Below, piece by piece: positions 53,291-62,899 of a stretch of 64,000 nt of DNA. The stretch lies in assembly GCF_000812865.1 (NCBI RefSeq), contig NZ_JSYL01000003.1:1-64000 (forward strand), read 5' to 3'. Origin of the DNA: Kaistella jeonii. Lineage in GTDB: Bacteria; Bacteroidota; Bacteroidia; Flavobacteriales; Weeksellaceae. Below the pieces are notes generated by a model that saw only the letters and a list, made by a program, of their open reading frames with translations, had not been told where the DNA came from and searched no databases. The first letter of the stretch is position 1; every line of letters starts with the position of its first letter. The position numbers were made by a program, and so were the translations under genes.

Positions 53291-53354
53291 TTGTTAGGTT
53301 TTGAATGGTGGGTTTTAGGTGGCAGGAAATTAATTAGTAAAAATTTCTAAAAAA

Positions 53355-54818
53355 TTATACTTTTTTAAAGGCATCAAGTGTTGAATATTTCTGGTTTTTA
53401 TAAACTTTTACGATCACGTCAAAAATTTTGTCTCGCAGGGAAAAACCAATAATTCCCAAAATGGCTAAACTCCCAACTGCAGGATAAATTCCGAAGAAGT
53501 GTTTCATTATCGCAAAAACGCCCATCGGTAAAATCATTTGTGGAAGGAGAAGCAGCATGATTTTCATGTTAAAATTATTGCCACCACCGAAAGATTTACT
53601 TTTTGAGTTCAGATCAATTGGTTTTTTGTTGAAAGCTCCTGCTAAAAGCGTGATGTAGGAATTAACGCCTAAATTATACAAACCCGCAGCAAGAACCGTT
53701 AAATAAAACTCCCAACTAATGAGAAGATAAGCTGAAGCCAGAATGATCGAAACAGAAATTCCGATGATGATCAGCGACCATTTTCCTTTTAAATATTCTT
53801 TATACGGAACATTTTGTGTCATCATCAAAGGAAAATACGAACTGTCCCAACTGGGAACTCGCTGACCAAACATTAACATAAATCCACCAGTGACAAAAAT
53901 TCCCATAAAAACTCCCATAAAACTATTGTCGTATCCTTTAGAATAAGTCAGTAAACCATAAAATAGAAAGAAGAAGCTCATTGTTAAAGCCGATTTCGCC
54001 GCTTTACTTCTTTTCAAAAGGCGGATATCATTATTGATGAAAGTTCCCATTACACCGTAGCGATTTAAGAATACGATATTTTCAGTTTTTCCTTCTGTAA
54101 CTTTTAATTCTAATCCTTTATCGAGGTAAAAGTTTCTGTAAATTTCCTGATAAGCGACATATGCTGCTAAGATTGCCAGAATTACTGGAATAAGAAACAC
54201 TCCAAAATATTGATAAAAGCTATAGAAGATTTTCTGCGAATAGTGAGACAATTGGATGACTTTATAATATTCTAAAGCGCCAAAAATCGCCATAATTCCG
54301 AAGACGGTTATGACAACTGCATTTTTTCCGTTAAGTAAAATATTGAGGAAATTATTAAAATAGAAAACCGCTAAAATTCCAATGGTAAACATCAAGACAT
54401 GAATCACCGAAAATTCGCCATCAAAAATAAGAAGTCCGGCAAAAGGGAGAAGAAAAAGCAAATTTCCCCAGTTGAAAAAATTTACAAGAACTTTGACCAT
54501 GGTATAATTCACCAGTTTTTTTTTCGAAATTCCTAAAGTGAGAAAAGGTTTGATGTTTTGCGTCGGCATTTGTTGCATGAAATATCGAACCAGCAAATCA
54601 ATTGCCCAATAGTAAATAAAATACTTACAAAAAATAAGCACAGGATCAACATGCAATTTTTCCGTCGCGAAGAAATAAAGCAGAAATGGAAGAGCCAAAT
54701 AGGCAAAACTGAAATAAGCCATTCCGAAAAACATCAAAATTTTCATCCCAAGATTGGTTCCGAACTGCGGATTCCGTATGAAATTTTTGAATTCGAACTG
54801 GATGAGTCTTCGGTACAT
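53355..54818 (-). CDS. DUF5687 family ABC permease
   Basis: 487 residues with about 12 hydrophobic segments. The N-terminus (RLIQFEFKNFIRNPQF) is typical of ABC-2 permeases and DUF5687. First gene of the exporter operon; function inferred from the adjacent ATPase. Confidence 0.87.
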   Translation of the reverse strand: MYRRLIQFEFKNFIRNPQFGTNLGMKILMFFGMAYFSFAYLALPFLLYFFATEKLHVDPVLIFCKYFIYYWAIDLLVRYFMQQMPTQNIKPFLTLGISKKKLVNYTMVKVLVNFFNWGNLLFLLPFAGLLIFDGEFSVIHVLMFTIGILAVFYFNNFLNILLNGKNAVVITVFGIMAIFGALEYYKVIQLSHYSQKIFYSFYQYFGVFLIPVILAILAAYVAYQEIYRNFYLDKGLELKVTEGKTENIVFLNRYGVMGTFINNDIRLLKRSKAAKSALTMSFFFLFYGLLTYSKGYDNSFMGVFMGIFVTGGFMLMFGQRVPSWDSSYFPLMMTQNVPYKEYLKGKWSLIIIGISVSIILASAYLLISWEFYLTVLAAGLYNLGVNSYITLLAGAFNKKPIDLNSKSKSFGGGNNFNMKIMLLLLPQMILPMGVFAIMKHFFGIYPAVGSLAILGIIGFSLRDKIFDVIVKVYKNQKYSTLDAFKKV

Positions 54819-54868
54819 TTTCTTAGTTTTATGATAAGTCTAAAAATAAGAAAAATGTTACAGATAAA

Positions 54869-56518
54869 TTATTTCATCAGTTCTCTTGCCTGAGAAACTG
54901 CGGCATCAGTGATCTTGCTGCCAGAAAGCAACTGCGCGATTTCCTGTAATTTTTCGTCGTGATTCAAAAGAATGATCGTCGTTTGGGTTTTCCCGGAAAC
55001 TTCTCTTTTGATGACTTTGTAATTATTATTTCCTTTCGCCGCAACCTGTGCAAGATGGGTGATCACGATGAGTTGCATGTTTTCTGACATGTCTTTCATC
55101 ACATTTCCCATTTCTTCTGCGACTTTACCGGAAACTCCGGTGTCGATTTCATCCAGAATTAAAGTCGGAAGTTCTGCATTTTCTGCCATCAGTTTTTTAA
55201 TGGAAAGCATTACGCGGGATCGTTCACCACCTGAAATTGCAGTCTGGATCGGCTTTAGAGGAAAACCTGCATTTGCCTGAAATAATAATTGAATATTTTC
55301 TTTTCCGAAATTGTTATAGTTTTCAACTGCAGTTAACTGAACTTCGATTTTGGCTTTTTCTAAACCTAACTGATTCAGTAGTTTTTCTGTTTTTTTTATG
55401 AAATTTGGAATGGCTTTTTTTCGATTCTGAGATAATTCGTTTGAAACTTTTTCTAAACTTTGAGAAGAAGCTGCAATTTGCTTCTGAGTGCTCTCTATTA
55501 AAAACTCTAATTCTGCAAAACCAGTTTGTTCGTTCTGCATTTCATCGCGAATTGCCTTCAGTTCATCGACGGAATTTACTTTATGCTTCAGAAATAAAGT
55601 ATTAATTTTATTGAGTTTCGAAGACAGATCGAGCAAGGTTTCAGGATTTGTTTCCATATGTTCAGCTTCGTTTTGAAGGTCGAAAACGAGATCTTTCAAT
55701 TCAACAAAAGTTTCCTCAAATCTTTGATTTAACCTTGAAAATTCATGAGAAAGAGAAGCAACTTTTGATAATTTCGTTTTTACATCGAGCAATGAATCGA
55801 GAACGCCAATTTCTTCTGCATCCATTTTATTGAAGATCAAAGAAAGGTTTTCGATGATCGTCTCAGCGTTTTCATATTTGCTTAATTGATCCTGAACTTC
55901 TTCCAGATCAAATTCGTCCAGATTTGCGTCCAACAATTCCTCGAGCAAAAATACTTTGTAATCGTTTTCTTTATTGCCTTCAAGAAGCTGTTTTTTAAAA
56001 TTCTCTAGTTCTTTGATTAACCTTTTGTAAACTAAAAACTCTTGCTGATAACTTGTAATTAAGGTTTTGTTTTTCGAAAGTCCGTCGATCATTCGAAATT
56101 GATATTCCTCATCAAACAAATTGGAAGTTTCAAATTGGGAATGAATATCGATGAGCTTTTCAGAAAGTTTTTTCAATGTCTCCAAAGTAACAGGAACATC
56201 ATTGACAAAAGCGCGGGATTTACCGGTGGGTAGAATTTCTCTTCGGATAATCGTTTGATTCTCAAAGTCTAAGTCGTTTTCTTCAAAAAAAAATTTAAAC
56301 GTTTCATTTAAATTAAATTCAGCTTCAACGATACTTTTAGTTTCGGAACTTTGAGTTGATTTTACGTCTGCTCTTTCGCCCAAAATTAAACGCAGCGCAC
56401 CAAGAATAATTGATTTCCCAGCACCAGTTTCTCCCGTAATTACCTGTAAACCCTTGTTCAAAGTAATTTCGAGGGAATCAATAAGCGCAAAGTTTTGAAT
56501 GAAAATTCTTGAAAGCAT
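54869..56518 (-). CDS. recN: DNA repair protein RecN
   Basis: SMC-like ATPase acting at double-strand breaks. From the ATG at 56518 there are 549 residues: Walker A ITGETGAGKS (about 30), long coiled-coil arms, then ISGGERSRVML and Walker B LPTLILDEIDTGVSG. The frame extends to a TTG at 56533, rejected. Last gene of the bamD-rpoZ-coaBC-porD-recN cluster. Confidence 0.95.
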   Translation of the reverse strand: MLSRIFIQNFALIDSLEITLNKGLQVITGETGAGKSIILGALRLILGERADVKSTQSSETKSIVEAEFNLNETFKFFFEENDLDFENQTIIRREILPTGKSRAFVNDVPVTLETLKKLSEKLIDIHSQFETSNLFDEEYQFRMIDGLSKNKTLITSYQQEFLVYKRLIKELENFKKQLLEGNKENDYKVFLLEELLDANLDEFDLEEVQDQLSKYENAETIIENLSLIFNKMDAEEIGVLDSLLDVKTKLSKVASLSHEFSRLNQRFEETFVELKDLVFDLQNEAEHMETNPETLLDLSSKLNKINTLFLKHKVNSVDELKAIRDEMQNEQTGFAELEFLIESTQKQIAASSQSLEKVSNELSQNRKKAIPNFIKKTEKLLNQLGLEKAKIEVQLTAVENYNNFGKENIQLLFQANAGFPLKPIQTAISGGERSRVMLSIKKLMAENAELPTLILDEIDTGVSGKVAEEMGNVMKDMSENMQLIVITHLAQVAAKGNNNYKVIKREVSGKTQTTIILLNHDEKLQEIAQLLSGSKITDAAVSQARELMK

Positions 56519-56594
56519 ATTTTGAAAAATCAATTACGAAATTATCAGTTGAATTTCGGTTTGTAAATTTAAGACTTTAAAAGAGATTTCAATC

Positions 56595-57500
56595 TTATTT
56601 CCACTTATTCCATTTGCTGTCTATATCTTTTGGAGATAAAATAGTGAGCAGGGATTTAAGATCTGCCATATTAATATTGGCATTATTTCCAGTGTTAAAA
56701 ATATCGAAGATTTCTTGCTTTTTGGTGTCAATGAAAATATTCACCGGATAATTCATCTGAAAATTATTTTCGTACGCTTTCAATTGTAAAACTGCATCTG
56801 CAATAATCTTTTTCCCCGCTGATTGGTCCTGTTTTCCAAGATTATCTAAACCGGCACGATGATATGTGTAATAAAGGTTTCGAAGGGTGTTTTGTTCAGG
56901 CTTCAACATGTTATCGACTAAAGCTGCTCTGGTTTTTGGGCCTTCAATTAAAGACCATCCTTCGAAACTTTGATTTTGAGAATTATTTAAAATTTTCTGC
57001 GCTTTTTCGAACCAAGGTTGTCCACCTTTTACTTTGAAACTGTCGCCGTCGTAACCCAAAATAGTATAAACGTAAAAACTGATTACATCAATTAAATTTT
57101 TGCCGGAAAATTGTCTTTCATTAAAGACGAGATTTTCATTTTCGGTATAATCAAACGAAAATTTGGTATCGTTGAGGTTTAAAAGTGGCGTTTCATAAGT
57201 CGTATTGAAAACAGGTCGAACTGCCTGTACGACAATACTTGCTTTGAAATTACTGCTCCCAGATCTTTCTGCGATTACGATGGCGAAATTGCACTTGATC
57301 TTTTCTAAATTCTGCAGTTTTTTTCCGGTCCAGCTTGTATTGTTGATAAAATCTCTTAAATTTTTTTCTAAAGTTTTATAAACCTGTGTATTGCTTCCGC
57401 CAAGCTGTTGCGCGTTGACCTGAACATTTGCCAAAAGCTCCTGAGAGAAGCTTAATTGAAAGGTAAAAATAAGGAGGAATATTGTAAAAAGTTTCTTCAT
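56595..57500 (-). CDS. porD: Type IX secretion protein PorD (DUF4835)
   Basis: 301 residues with a signal peptide (LFTIFLLIFTFQLSFSQ). DUF4835 features include ELLANVQVNAQQLGGSNTQV, FINNTSWTGKKL and the LSFDYTEN-like middle part with DVISFYVYTILGYDGDSF. PorD is needed for T9SS function in Bacteroidota; this assignment is by family. It fits the presence of a T9SS substrate at 44374-46206. Confidence 0.87.
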   Translation of the reverse strand: MKKLFTIFLLIFTFQLSFSQELLANVQVNAQQLGGSNTQVYKTLEKNLRDFINNTSWTGKKLQNLEKIKCNFAIVIAERSGSSNFKASIVVQAVRPVFNTTYETPLLNLNDTKFSFDYTENENLVFNERQFSGKNLIDVISFYVYTILGYDGDSFKVKGGQPWFEKAQKILNNSQNQSFEGWSLIEGPKTRAALVDNMLKPEQNTLRNLYYTYHRAGLDNLGKQDQSAGKKIIADAVLQLKAYENNFQMNYPVNIFIDTKKQEIFDIFNTGNNANINMADLKSLLTILSPKDIDSKWNKWK

Positions 57501-57537
57501 GTTTGATGTAAAATTTGAAAACGGAAATTTAAGGATA

Positions 57538-58743
57538 TTATTTTGAAATCTGTTCTTCCACGAAATTTAAAATGTCTTTTGCGACGTCGTTTTTTGATTT
57601 CAAAGTAAATTCTTTCACTTCGGTTTTTGTAATAATTTTAATTTTATTGGTGTCGCTTTTAAATCCTGCTCCTTCATCGCGAAGAGAATTTAAAACAATC
57701 ATATCGAGATTCTTTTTCTCTAGTTTACCTTTTGCATTTTCCTCTTCATTTTGAGTTTCAAGTGCAAAACCTACCAGAAATTGATGGGTTTTTCTGTCGC
57801 CCATCGTTTTCAGAATATCCGGATTTTTTATGAGTTCAATTGTTAAAGAATCATCATTTTTTTTGATTTTCTCCTGGGAAATTTTTTTTGGAGCATAATC
57901 TGCAACCGCAGCACTCGCAATCGCAACATCGCAATTTTCGTAATGTTTGAAAACTTCGTCAAACATTTCTTTTGCAGAAGTAACACGGTGAACTTTTATA
58001 TTTTGATGATTGGTTGTCTGCGAACTTGGACCGGAAATTAGAATCACTTTTGCGCCACGATTAGCAGCAACTTCTGCTATCGAAAAACCCATTTTTCCAG
58101 AAGAATGATTTCCGATAAATCGCACAGGATCAATCGCTTCATAAGTTGGTCCAGCTGTAATCAACACTGTTTTTCCGACCCAGGTTTTTGATTTAGATTG
58201 TGAATTAAAAAAATCTTCTATTTTTTCGACGATGGTTTCTGGTTCTGCCATTCGACCTTTTCCGGATAATCCACTGGCTAATTCACCATTTTCTGCTGGA
58301 ATAATAAAATGTCCGAAATCTTCTGCCATTTCTAGATTCTGTCGTGTAGAAGGATGTTGATACATATCCAAATCCATCGCAGGAACAATAAACACGGGGC
58401 ATTTTGCCGACATATAAGTAGCAATAACCAAATTATCACAAATTCCATGAACCATTTTAGCCAGAGTATTTGCAGTGCAAGGAGCAACTAAAATCAAATC
58501 TGCCCAAAGTGCAAATTCCACATGATTATTCCAGGTTCCATTTTCAGAATAAAAATCGGAGAAAACAGGATTTTTAGAAAGCGTAGAAAGCGTTAGTTTC
58601 GAAACGAAATTTTCAGCTGAAGGTGTCATTAAAACTTGAACTTCCGCTCCTTTTTTAATAAGGTTTCGTACAAGGTAAGTGATTTTATACGCAGCAATAC
58701 CACCAGAAATACAGATGAGAATTTTTTTACCTTGAATGTTCAT
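57538..58743 (-). CDS. coaBC: Bifunctional phosphopantothenoylcysteine decarboxylase/phosphopantothenate-cysteine ligase
   Basis: 401-residue two-domain enzyme making 4'-phosphopantetheine for coenzyme A. The CoaC flavoprotein domain (1-175) has ISGGIAAYK, the catalytic NHVEFALWAD and PAMDLDMY; the CoaB domain (about 190-400) has ITAGPTYEAIDPVRFIGNHS and SAAVADYAP. Between rpoZ and porD in a conserved gene order. Confidence 0.95.
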   Translation of the reverse strand: MNIQGKKILICISGGIAAYKITYLVRNLIKKGAEVQVLMTPSAENFVSKLTLSTLSKNPVFSDFYSENGTWNNHVEFALWADLILVAPCTANTLAKMVHGICDNLVIATYMSAKCPVFIVPAMDLDMYQHPSTRQNLEMAEDFGHFIIPAENGELASGLSGKGRMAEPETIVEKIEDFFNSQSKSKTWVGKTVLITAGPTYEAIDPVRFIGNHSSGKMGFSIAEVAANRGAKVILISGPSSQTTNHQNIKVHRVTSAKEMFDEVFKHYENCDVAIASAAVADYAPKKISQEKIKKNDDSLTIELIKNPDILKTMGDRKTHQFLVGFALETQNEEENAKGKLEKKNLDMIVLNSLRDEGAGFKSDTNKIKIITKTEVKEFTLKSKNDVAKDILNFVEEQISK

Positions 58744-58838
58744 GTCAGTGACCGTTTATAGTTTAACGAATTTACTTAAAATTTTAGAAATAGAAATTTG
58801 GAAGAGTGAAATGATCGAAACTGTAGTTTTTAAATAAT

Positions 58839-58873
58839 AAAAGTCACAAAAGCATAAATCTTTTGTGACTTTT
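58839..58873. terminator. Terminator after rpoZ
   Basis: AAAAGTCACAAAAG (58839-58852) pairs perfectly with CTTTTGTGACTTTT (58860-58873) around a 7-nt loop. It lies between rpoZ and coaBC on the minus strand, so read-through or a separate coaBC promoter is needed. Confidence 0.85.
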
Positions 58874-58897
58874 ATTATATTTGGAAAAACCCAGAAG

Positions 58898-59221
58898 TTA
58901 GTTTCTTTCGTCGGTATTTCTAAAATAAATATCTCCATCTAACCATTCGCGAATTGCGATGGAAGTAGGTTTAGGAAGTTTTTCATAATGTTTAGAGATT
59001 TCAATCTGCTCTCTGTTTTCAAAAACTTCTTCTAGAGTAGAATTATGCACTGCAAATTCGTCTAATTTTGCATGAAGTTCTGTGCGAATTTCTGCATTGA
59101 TCTGCTCCGCTCTTTTCCCCATGATTACGATGGCTTCATAGATAGAGCCCACTTTTTCCTCGATTTTATCTTTGTCGTAAGTTATTGTACTTAATTCGGC
59201 TTTAGAATCTTTTACGCTCAT
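58898..59221 (-). CDS. rpoZ: DNA-directed RNA polymerase omega subunit (Rpb6-like)
   Basis: From the ATG at 59221 there are 107 residues. The segment SIYEAIVIMGKRAEQINAEI is the Bacteroidota form of the RpoZ/Rpb6 core helix that clamps the beta' subunit; LPKPTSIAIREWLDGDI ends the protein. The frame extends to 59254 through the promoter and is rejected there. 42 bp after bamD. Confidence 0.87.
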   Translation of the reverse strand: MSVKDSKAELSTITYDKDKIEEKVGSIYEAIVIMGKRAEQINAEIRTELHAKLDEFAVHNSTLEEVFENREQIEISKHYEKLPKPTSIAIREWLDGDIYFRNTDERN

Positions 59222-59251
59222 TTTCAGTGAATTATTAAATTGATAATTTTG

Positions 59252-59259
59252 CAAATATA
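59252..59259 (-). promoter_or_regulatory. -7 element TATATTTG of rpoZ
   Basis: An exact consensus match on the minus strand, 30 nt before the ATG and just after the bamD stop. No -33 TTG is seen. Confidence 0.4.
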
Positions 59260-59263
59260 CGGG

Positions 59264-60238
59264 TTATTTTTGGATTTGGAAAGTCGCAGCAGGAGAAGGA
59301 GTAGCAAGTGCTGCACTGTCTCTTTTGATCTGATCGCTGTTTTTTTCTGCGTTTTTCAAATCTTTCTCCGCATTTATTCTTACTTCTTCAACTTTCTGTT
59401 TATCCATAAGTTCTCTTCTTCGGTCTTCAACTCTTTTTTCTAACACCAAGAAATCTTCTTTTGCTTTTGATAATTTTAGTTTTAAATCTTCTGCAGTTTT
59501 TGCATTCTCAGTATTTGGCATTTCTCTTTCAACTTGCTTTGTAAAAGATAAAGCGTTTTCGATTCTATCTTTTTTCAAATCGTAAACAGAGTTTAAAGCC
59601 AGTTCATATCTTGATTTCAAGATGTAGTCATAAATTTTCGAACGAAGTTTGGTACTTGGGAAATCATCTAAAACATTTTCAAAAGCAACATTAGCAGCTT
59701 TGTAATCAGCTATTTTATAATATTGTTTCGCGTTTTCATACGCTTTGAATTCTAATTTGTAAGTCAATTCATCAATGAGTTCATTAATATTTTTTGACTT
59801 TTCCGAGTTCGGATAATTATTTAGGAAATTCTGAAGTTCGTTGATCGCCAAATCTGTGTTGGTCTGATCGAGATTGTAATCCATTGAACCTTCATAAAAA
59901 CATAAAGCAGACATATAAGACGCATCTTCCGCTCGCTTATCCTGTGGAAAAGTTACCGCGAAATTTTTGAATTGATGTCCCGCTAATTTATAATTTTTAT
60001 CGTAATAATTCGCATACGCAGAATTGTAAACGACGTTTGGCGCATCATCGGTTCCTGCGACCAAATTGGATAATCTTTCATAGAGAGCAAGTGCATCGCT
60101 CCACTTTTTCTTTTCGAATTTTTCGTTGGCAACTTTCAAGATAAAATCTTTATCTGCACTTTTCATCGCTAAGCCTTGCTGTCTGTTACACGCAGACATT
60201 GCGAAAAATGCAAGAAGTACTATCAAATGTTTTTTCAT
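59264..60238 (-). CDS. bamD: Outer-membrane protein assembly factor BamD
   Basis: 324-residue lipoprotein (lipobox MSAC, Cys about 17) of the BAM complex that inserts outer-membrane proteins. Five TPR-like repeats follow (for example WSDALALYERLS and YKLAGHQFKNFAVTFPQDKRAEDA, AINELQNFLNNYPNSE). The C-terminus is a charged coiled coil (about 245-305), longer than in E. coli BamD. First gene of the conserved cluster. Confidence 0.92.
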   Translation of the reverse strand: MKKHLIVLLAFFAMSACNRQQGLAMKSADKDFILKVANEKFEKKKWSDALALYERLSNLVAGTDDAPNVVYNSAYANYYDKNYKLAGHQFKNFAVTFPQDKRAEDASYMSALCFYEGSMDYNLDQTNTDLAINELQNFLNNYPNSEKSKNINELIDELTYKLEFKAYENAKQYYKIADYKAANVAFENVLDDFPSTKLRSKIYDYILKSRYELALNSVYDLKKDRIENALSFTKQVEREMPNTENAKTAEDLKLKLSKAKEDFLVLEKRVEDRRRELMDKQKVEEVRINAEKDLKNAEKNSDQIKRDSAALATPSPAATFQIQK

Positions 60239-60289
60239 AAATCTATTATAGCAGAAAATAATTTTAAATAATTTCTGCGGTTAAGTTTG

Positions 60290-60297
60290 CAAAAATA
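60290..60297 (-). promoter_or_regulatory. -7 element TATTTTTG of bamD
   Basis: An exact consensus match on the minus strand, 51 nt before the ATG; no well-spaced -33 box. Confidence 0.4.
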
Positions 60298-60385
60298 TCA
60301 TTTTTTTATCAATAGATTTTCTTTTATGATTATTTAACTAATATTTTAACGGTAAATATTCATAATTTTTAAAAAAAACAGCTTT

Positions 60386-61012
60386 TTAATAGGCTTGATA
60401 TCCAATTACGGAGAAAACCGTGATCAAAAGATTTGCCTGAATCTTTTTTTCAGCCTCTACTAAATAATTTTCTTCTTTACCCGAAACATACAATTCATAA
60501 AAATTTTTGTTGCGGATCACGAAAAGAGAAGATCCCACGATGAGTGTCAAAATATCTTCCGGTTTTGGGGTATTGGTGAAAACTCCAGAGGCAACCCCTT
60601 TTTTAATCACATCATCTATTTTAGTGGTAAAAGTCGTGTAAAATTCGAGCAGATCATCTTTTAAATGTTCCGTATGACGAAGTTCCTGAGTTACGAAACC
60701 ATGAAAGTAATTATATTTAAACAATTGATTTACTACATATTTCACCAGTTCTTTCATCTGCATTTCTGGTTTTCCTTCTTTTATAATTTCAGCAAATTCT
60801 GCAAAGCTTTCTCTCGTTTTCTGAACTCTGTATCGGTAGAGGTAAGACATCATTTTTTCCTTGGAGCCAAAGTAGTAAGAAATCATTGCAACATTAATCT
60901 TGGCTTCAGTAGAAATATCCCGGATTGAAGTTCCCTCAAAGCCTTTTTTTGCAATTAATTTCTCAGCCACATCCAAAATATGGATCTGTTTTTCTGAAAA
61001 TTTCTTCTTCAT
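60386..61012 (-). CDS. TetR family transcriptional regulator
   Basis: 208 residues: N-terminal helix-turn-helix (KKGFEGTSIRDISTEAKINVAMISYYFGSKEKM) and a C-terminal helical ligand domain. Ligand and targets are unknown. It is divergent from tatD, so it might control that operon or a distant one. Confidence 0.9.
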   Translation of the reverse strand: MKKKFSEKQIHILDVAEKLIAKKGFEGTSIRDISTEAKINVAMISYYFGSKEKMMSYLYRYRVQKTRESFAEFAEIIKEGKPEMQMKELVKYVVNQLFKYNYFHGFVTQELRHTEHLKDDLLEFYTTFTTKIDDVIKKGVASGVFTNTPKPEDILTLIVGSSLFVIRNKNFYELYVSGKEENYLVEAEKKIQANLLITVFSVIGYQAY

Positions 61013-61091
61013 GGTGTTTTATTTCGAGTAAAGTTAATGAAATTTTAACACAATTTATGTTACTATTTTATCACTTGTTTAGATTTTTCGG

Positions 61092-61099
61092 TATTTTTG
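61092..61099 (+). promoter_or_regulatory. -7 element TATTTTTG of the tatD operon
   Basis: An exact consensus match ending 3 nt before the ATG at 61103, which predicts a leaderless mRNA. The -33 spacing is poor. Confidence 0.4.
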
Positions 61100-61102
61100 A
61101 GA

Positions 61103-61732
61103 ATGCAATTTTTTGATTTTCACCACCACGATTTCAATAATGAATTCGGGATTTTTAATTTGAAATTTAAAGAAGAATTGCCCGAGAATTATTTTTCTGC
61201 GGGAATTCACCCCAATTCAATTTCGAATAATATGGAGGAACAATTTCTTTGGTTAAAAGAAATTTCTAAGTCAGAAAAGTGTGTTGCGATTGGAGAGTGT
61301 GGTTTAGATGGTTTGATCGAAGTTGAAGAAAAACTACAGGAAGTAGTTTTTGAAAGGCAGATTTTCCTGGCGAATGAAATTCAAAAACCTTTAATAATTC
61401 ATTGTGTTAGAAGATTCTCTCGCTTAATTCCTTTTAGGAAAATATCGAAAGTTCCCATTATCGTGCACGGTTTCAACAAAAGAAAAACAATTGGTGAAGA
61501 TCTGCTCAGAAATCAGTTTTATTTAAGTTTTGGAAAATCAGTTTTGTATAATGTAAATTTGCAGGAATTTTTAAGAGAATTTCCATTAGATAAATTGTTT
61601 CTGGAAACGGATTCAGCTGACTTTGAAATCGAAGAATTATACCGAAAAGTGGCTTCAATAAAAAATCTTGAATTAGAAGATTTACTTCAAATAGTGAAAG
61701 GAAATCTCCAAAACATACAAATTTCAATATAA
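61103..61732 (+). CDS. TatD-family metal-dependent hydrolase
   Basis: From the ATG at 61103 there are 209 residues, shorter than the usual 255-265. The metal ligands are visible: FHHHD near the start, IGECGLDG, IIHCVRR, IVHGF and ETDSAD. Family members are 3'-5' DNA exonucleases. The frame opens at a TTG at 61097, rejected. First gene of a tight operon with tcdA (2-bp gap) and rnpA. Confidence 0.9.
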   Translation: MQFFDFHHHDFNNEFGIFNLKFKEELPENYFSAGIHPNSISNNMEEQFLWLKEISKSEKCVAIGECGLDGLIEVEEKLQEVVFERQIFLANEIQKPLIIHCVRRFSRLIPFRKISKVPIIVHGFNKRKTIGEDLLRNQFYLSFGKSVLYNVNLQEFLREFPLDKLFLETDSADFEIEELYRKVASIKNLELEDLLQIVKGNLQNIQISI

Positions 61733-61734
61733 AA

Positions 61735-62463
61735 ATGCAGAAAAATTGGCTTGAAAGAACAGAACTTCTAATAAAAGGAAACGGCATTGAGAAACTTCAA
61801 AATGCAAATCTGCTCATCGTTGGCTTGGGTGGAGTTGGTTCTTTTGCGGCAGAATTTCTGGCAAGAGCGGGTGTAGGGAAAATGACGATCGTTGATGGTG
61901 ATATTGTAGATATTACGAATATCAACAGACAACTTCCTGCGCTTCATTCCACGATTGGAAAATCAAAAGTAGAAATTGTTGCAGAAAGGCTTTTAGACAT
62001 CAATCCAAAGTTAGAACTACTTAAAATCAACGAATTTCTTAACCCAGAAAAGATGGAAGAAGTTATTGATTCTCAGAAATTTAATTATATTTTAGACTGT
62101 ATTGATAGTGTTACGCCAAAGGTTACGTTGCTGCTAATGGCGAGAAGGCGAAAAATAAAAGTGGTAAGTTGTATGGGAGCCGGTGGAAAAGTCGATCCTG
62201 CGAAAGTGATGGTGCGAGATATCAGCAAAACTTACAATTGTTTTCTGGCAAAACAAGTTCGAAAACGACTGAAAAAAGAGAATATCGATAAAGGAATTCG
62301 CTGTGTTTTTTCCAACGAAATTCAAAGTGAAGAAAGTTTAGAAATGACTGATGGCGCGAATTATAAAAGATCTTTCTATGGAACGATCAGTTATATTCCG
62401 GCAATTTTCGGGCTTTACGCGGCTGCAGAAGTCATTAATTATATAATTGAAAAAGATGAGTGA
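61735..62463 (+). CDS. tcdA: tRNA threonylcarbamoyladenosine dehydratase
   Basis: 242-residue E1-like ThiF/MoeB-family enzyme that cyclises t6A37 of tRNA using ATP. It has the nucleotide site GLGGVGSFAAEFLARAGVG, DITNINRQLPA, the DCIDSVTPK segment and GAGGKVDPAKV. It has no zinc CxxC pairs, as in TcdA rather than MoeB. Its last 8 bp overlap rnpA. Confidence 0.92.
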   Translation: MQKNWLERTELLIKGNGIEKLQNANLLIVGLGGVGSFAAEFLARAGVGKMTIVDGDIVDITNINRQLPALHSTIGKSKVEIVAERLLDINPKLELLKINEFLNPEKMEEVIDSQKFNYILDCIDSVTPKVTLLLMARRRKIKVVSCMGAGGKVDPAKVMVRDISKTYNCFLAKQVRKRLKKENIDKGIRCVFSNEIQSEESLEMTDGANYKRSFYGTISYIPAIFGLYAAAEVINYIIEKDE

Positions 62464-62836
62464 TCTTAAACTTCCGAAGGAAGAAAAGTTGAAACATAAA
62501 AAAGATATTACTTTGCTTTTTGAAAAAGGCAAGTGGAAAACTTGTGACAATTTAAGAATTATCACTCTTAATTTAGATAAAAAACCACAGGAAGATTTCT
62601 CTTTTGACCGACAAAAAGTGGGAGTTTCAGTTTCTAAGAGGCATTTTAAAAAAGCAGTTCACCGCAATAGAATTAAAAGATTATTGCGTGAATGCTATCG
62701 TTTGAATAAAGAACTATTTGTTGAAAAGTTCGGAACAAATTCGATATCGATGCTTTTTTGGGTTTCTACTCAAAAGCCAGCTCATTTTAAAATTGTAGAA
62801 GAAAATTTTTTAAAATTGTGTGAATCAGTGAAATAA
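62456..62836 (+). CDS. rnpA: Ribonuclease P protein component
   Basis: 126 residues from the ATG at 62456, protein subunit of RNase P that matures tRNA 5' ends. The signature is VGVSVSKRHFKKAVHRNRIKRLLRECYR (quoted in part: KAVHRNRIKRLLRE). It overlaps tcdA by 8 bp and is not beside rpmH. Both partners act on tRNA. Confidence 0.92.
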   Translation: MSDLKLPKEEKLKHKKDITLLFEKGKWKTCDNLRIITLNLDKKPQEDFSFDRQKVGVSVSKRHFKKAVHRNRIKRLLRECYRLNKELFVEKFGTNSISMLFWVSTQKPAHFKIVEENFLKLCESVK

Positions 62837-62899
62837 AATTTCAGAATCAGATCACGGTTTTTGTAGATTTGGAAAACAATAATTTAAAACTTGTCACAA

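Noticed and set aside
58756-58938. Open frame of 60 codons on the minus strand between coaBC and rpoZ
   Set aside because: It contains a strong terminator hairpin and overlaps the end of rpoZ.
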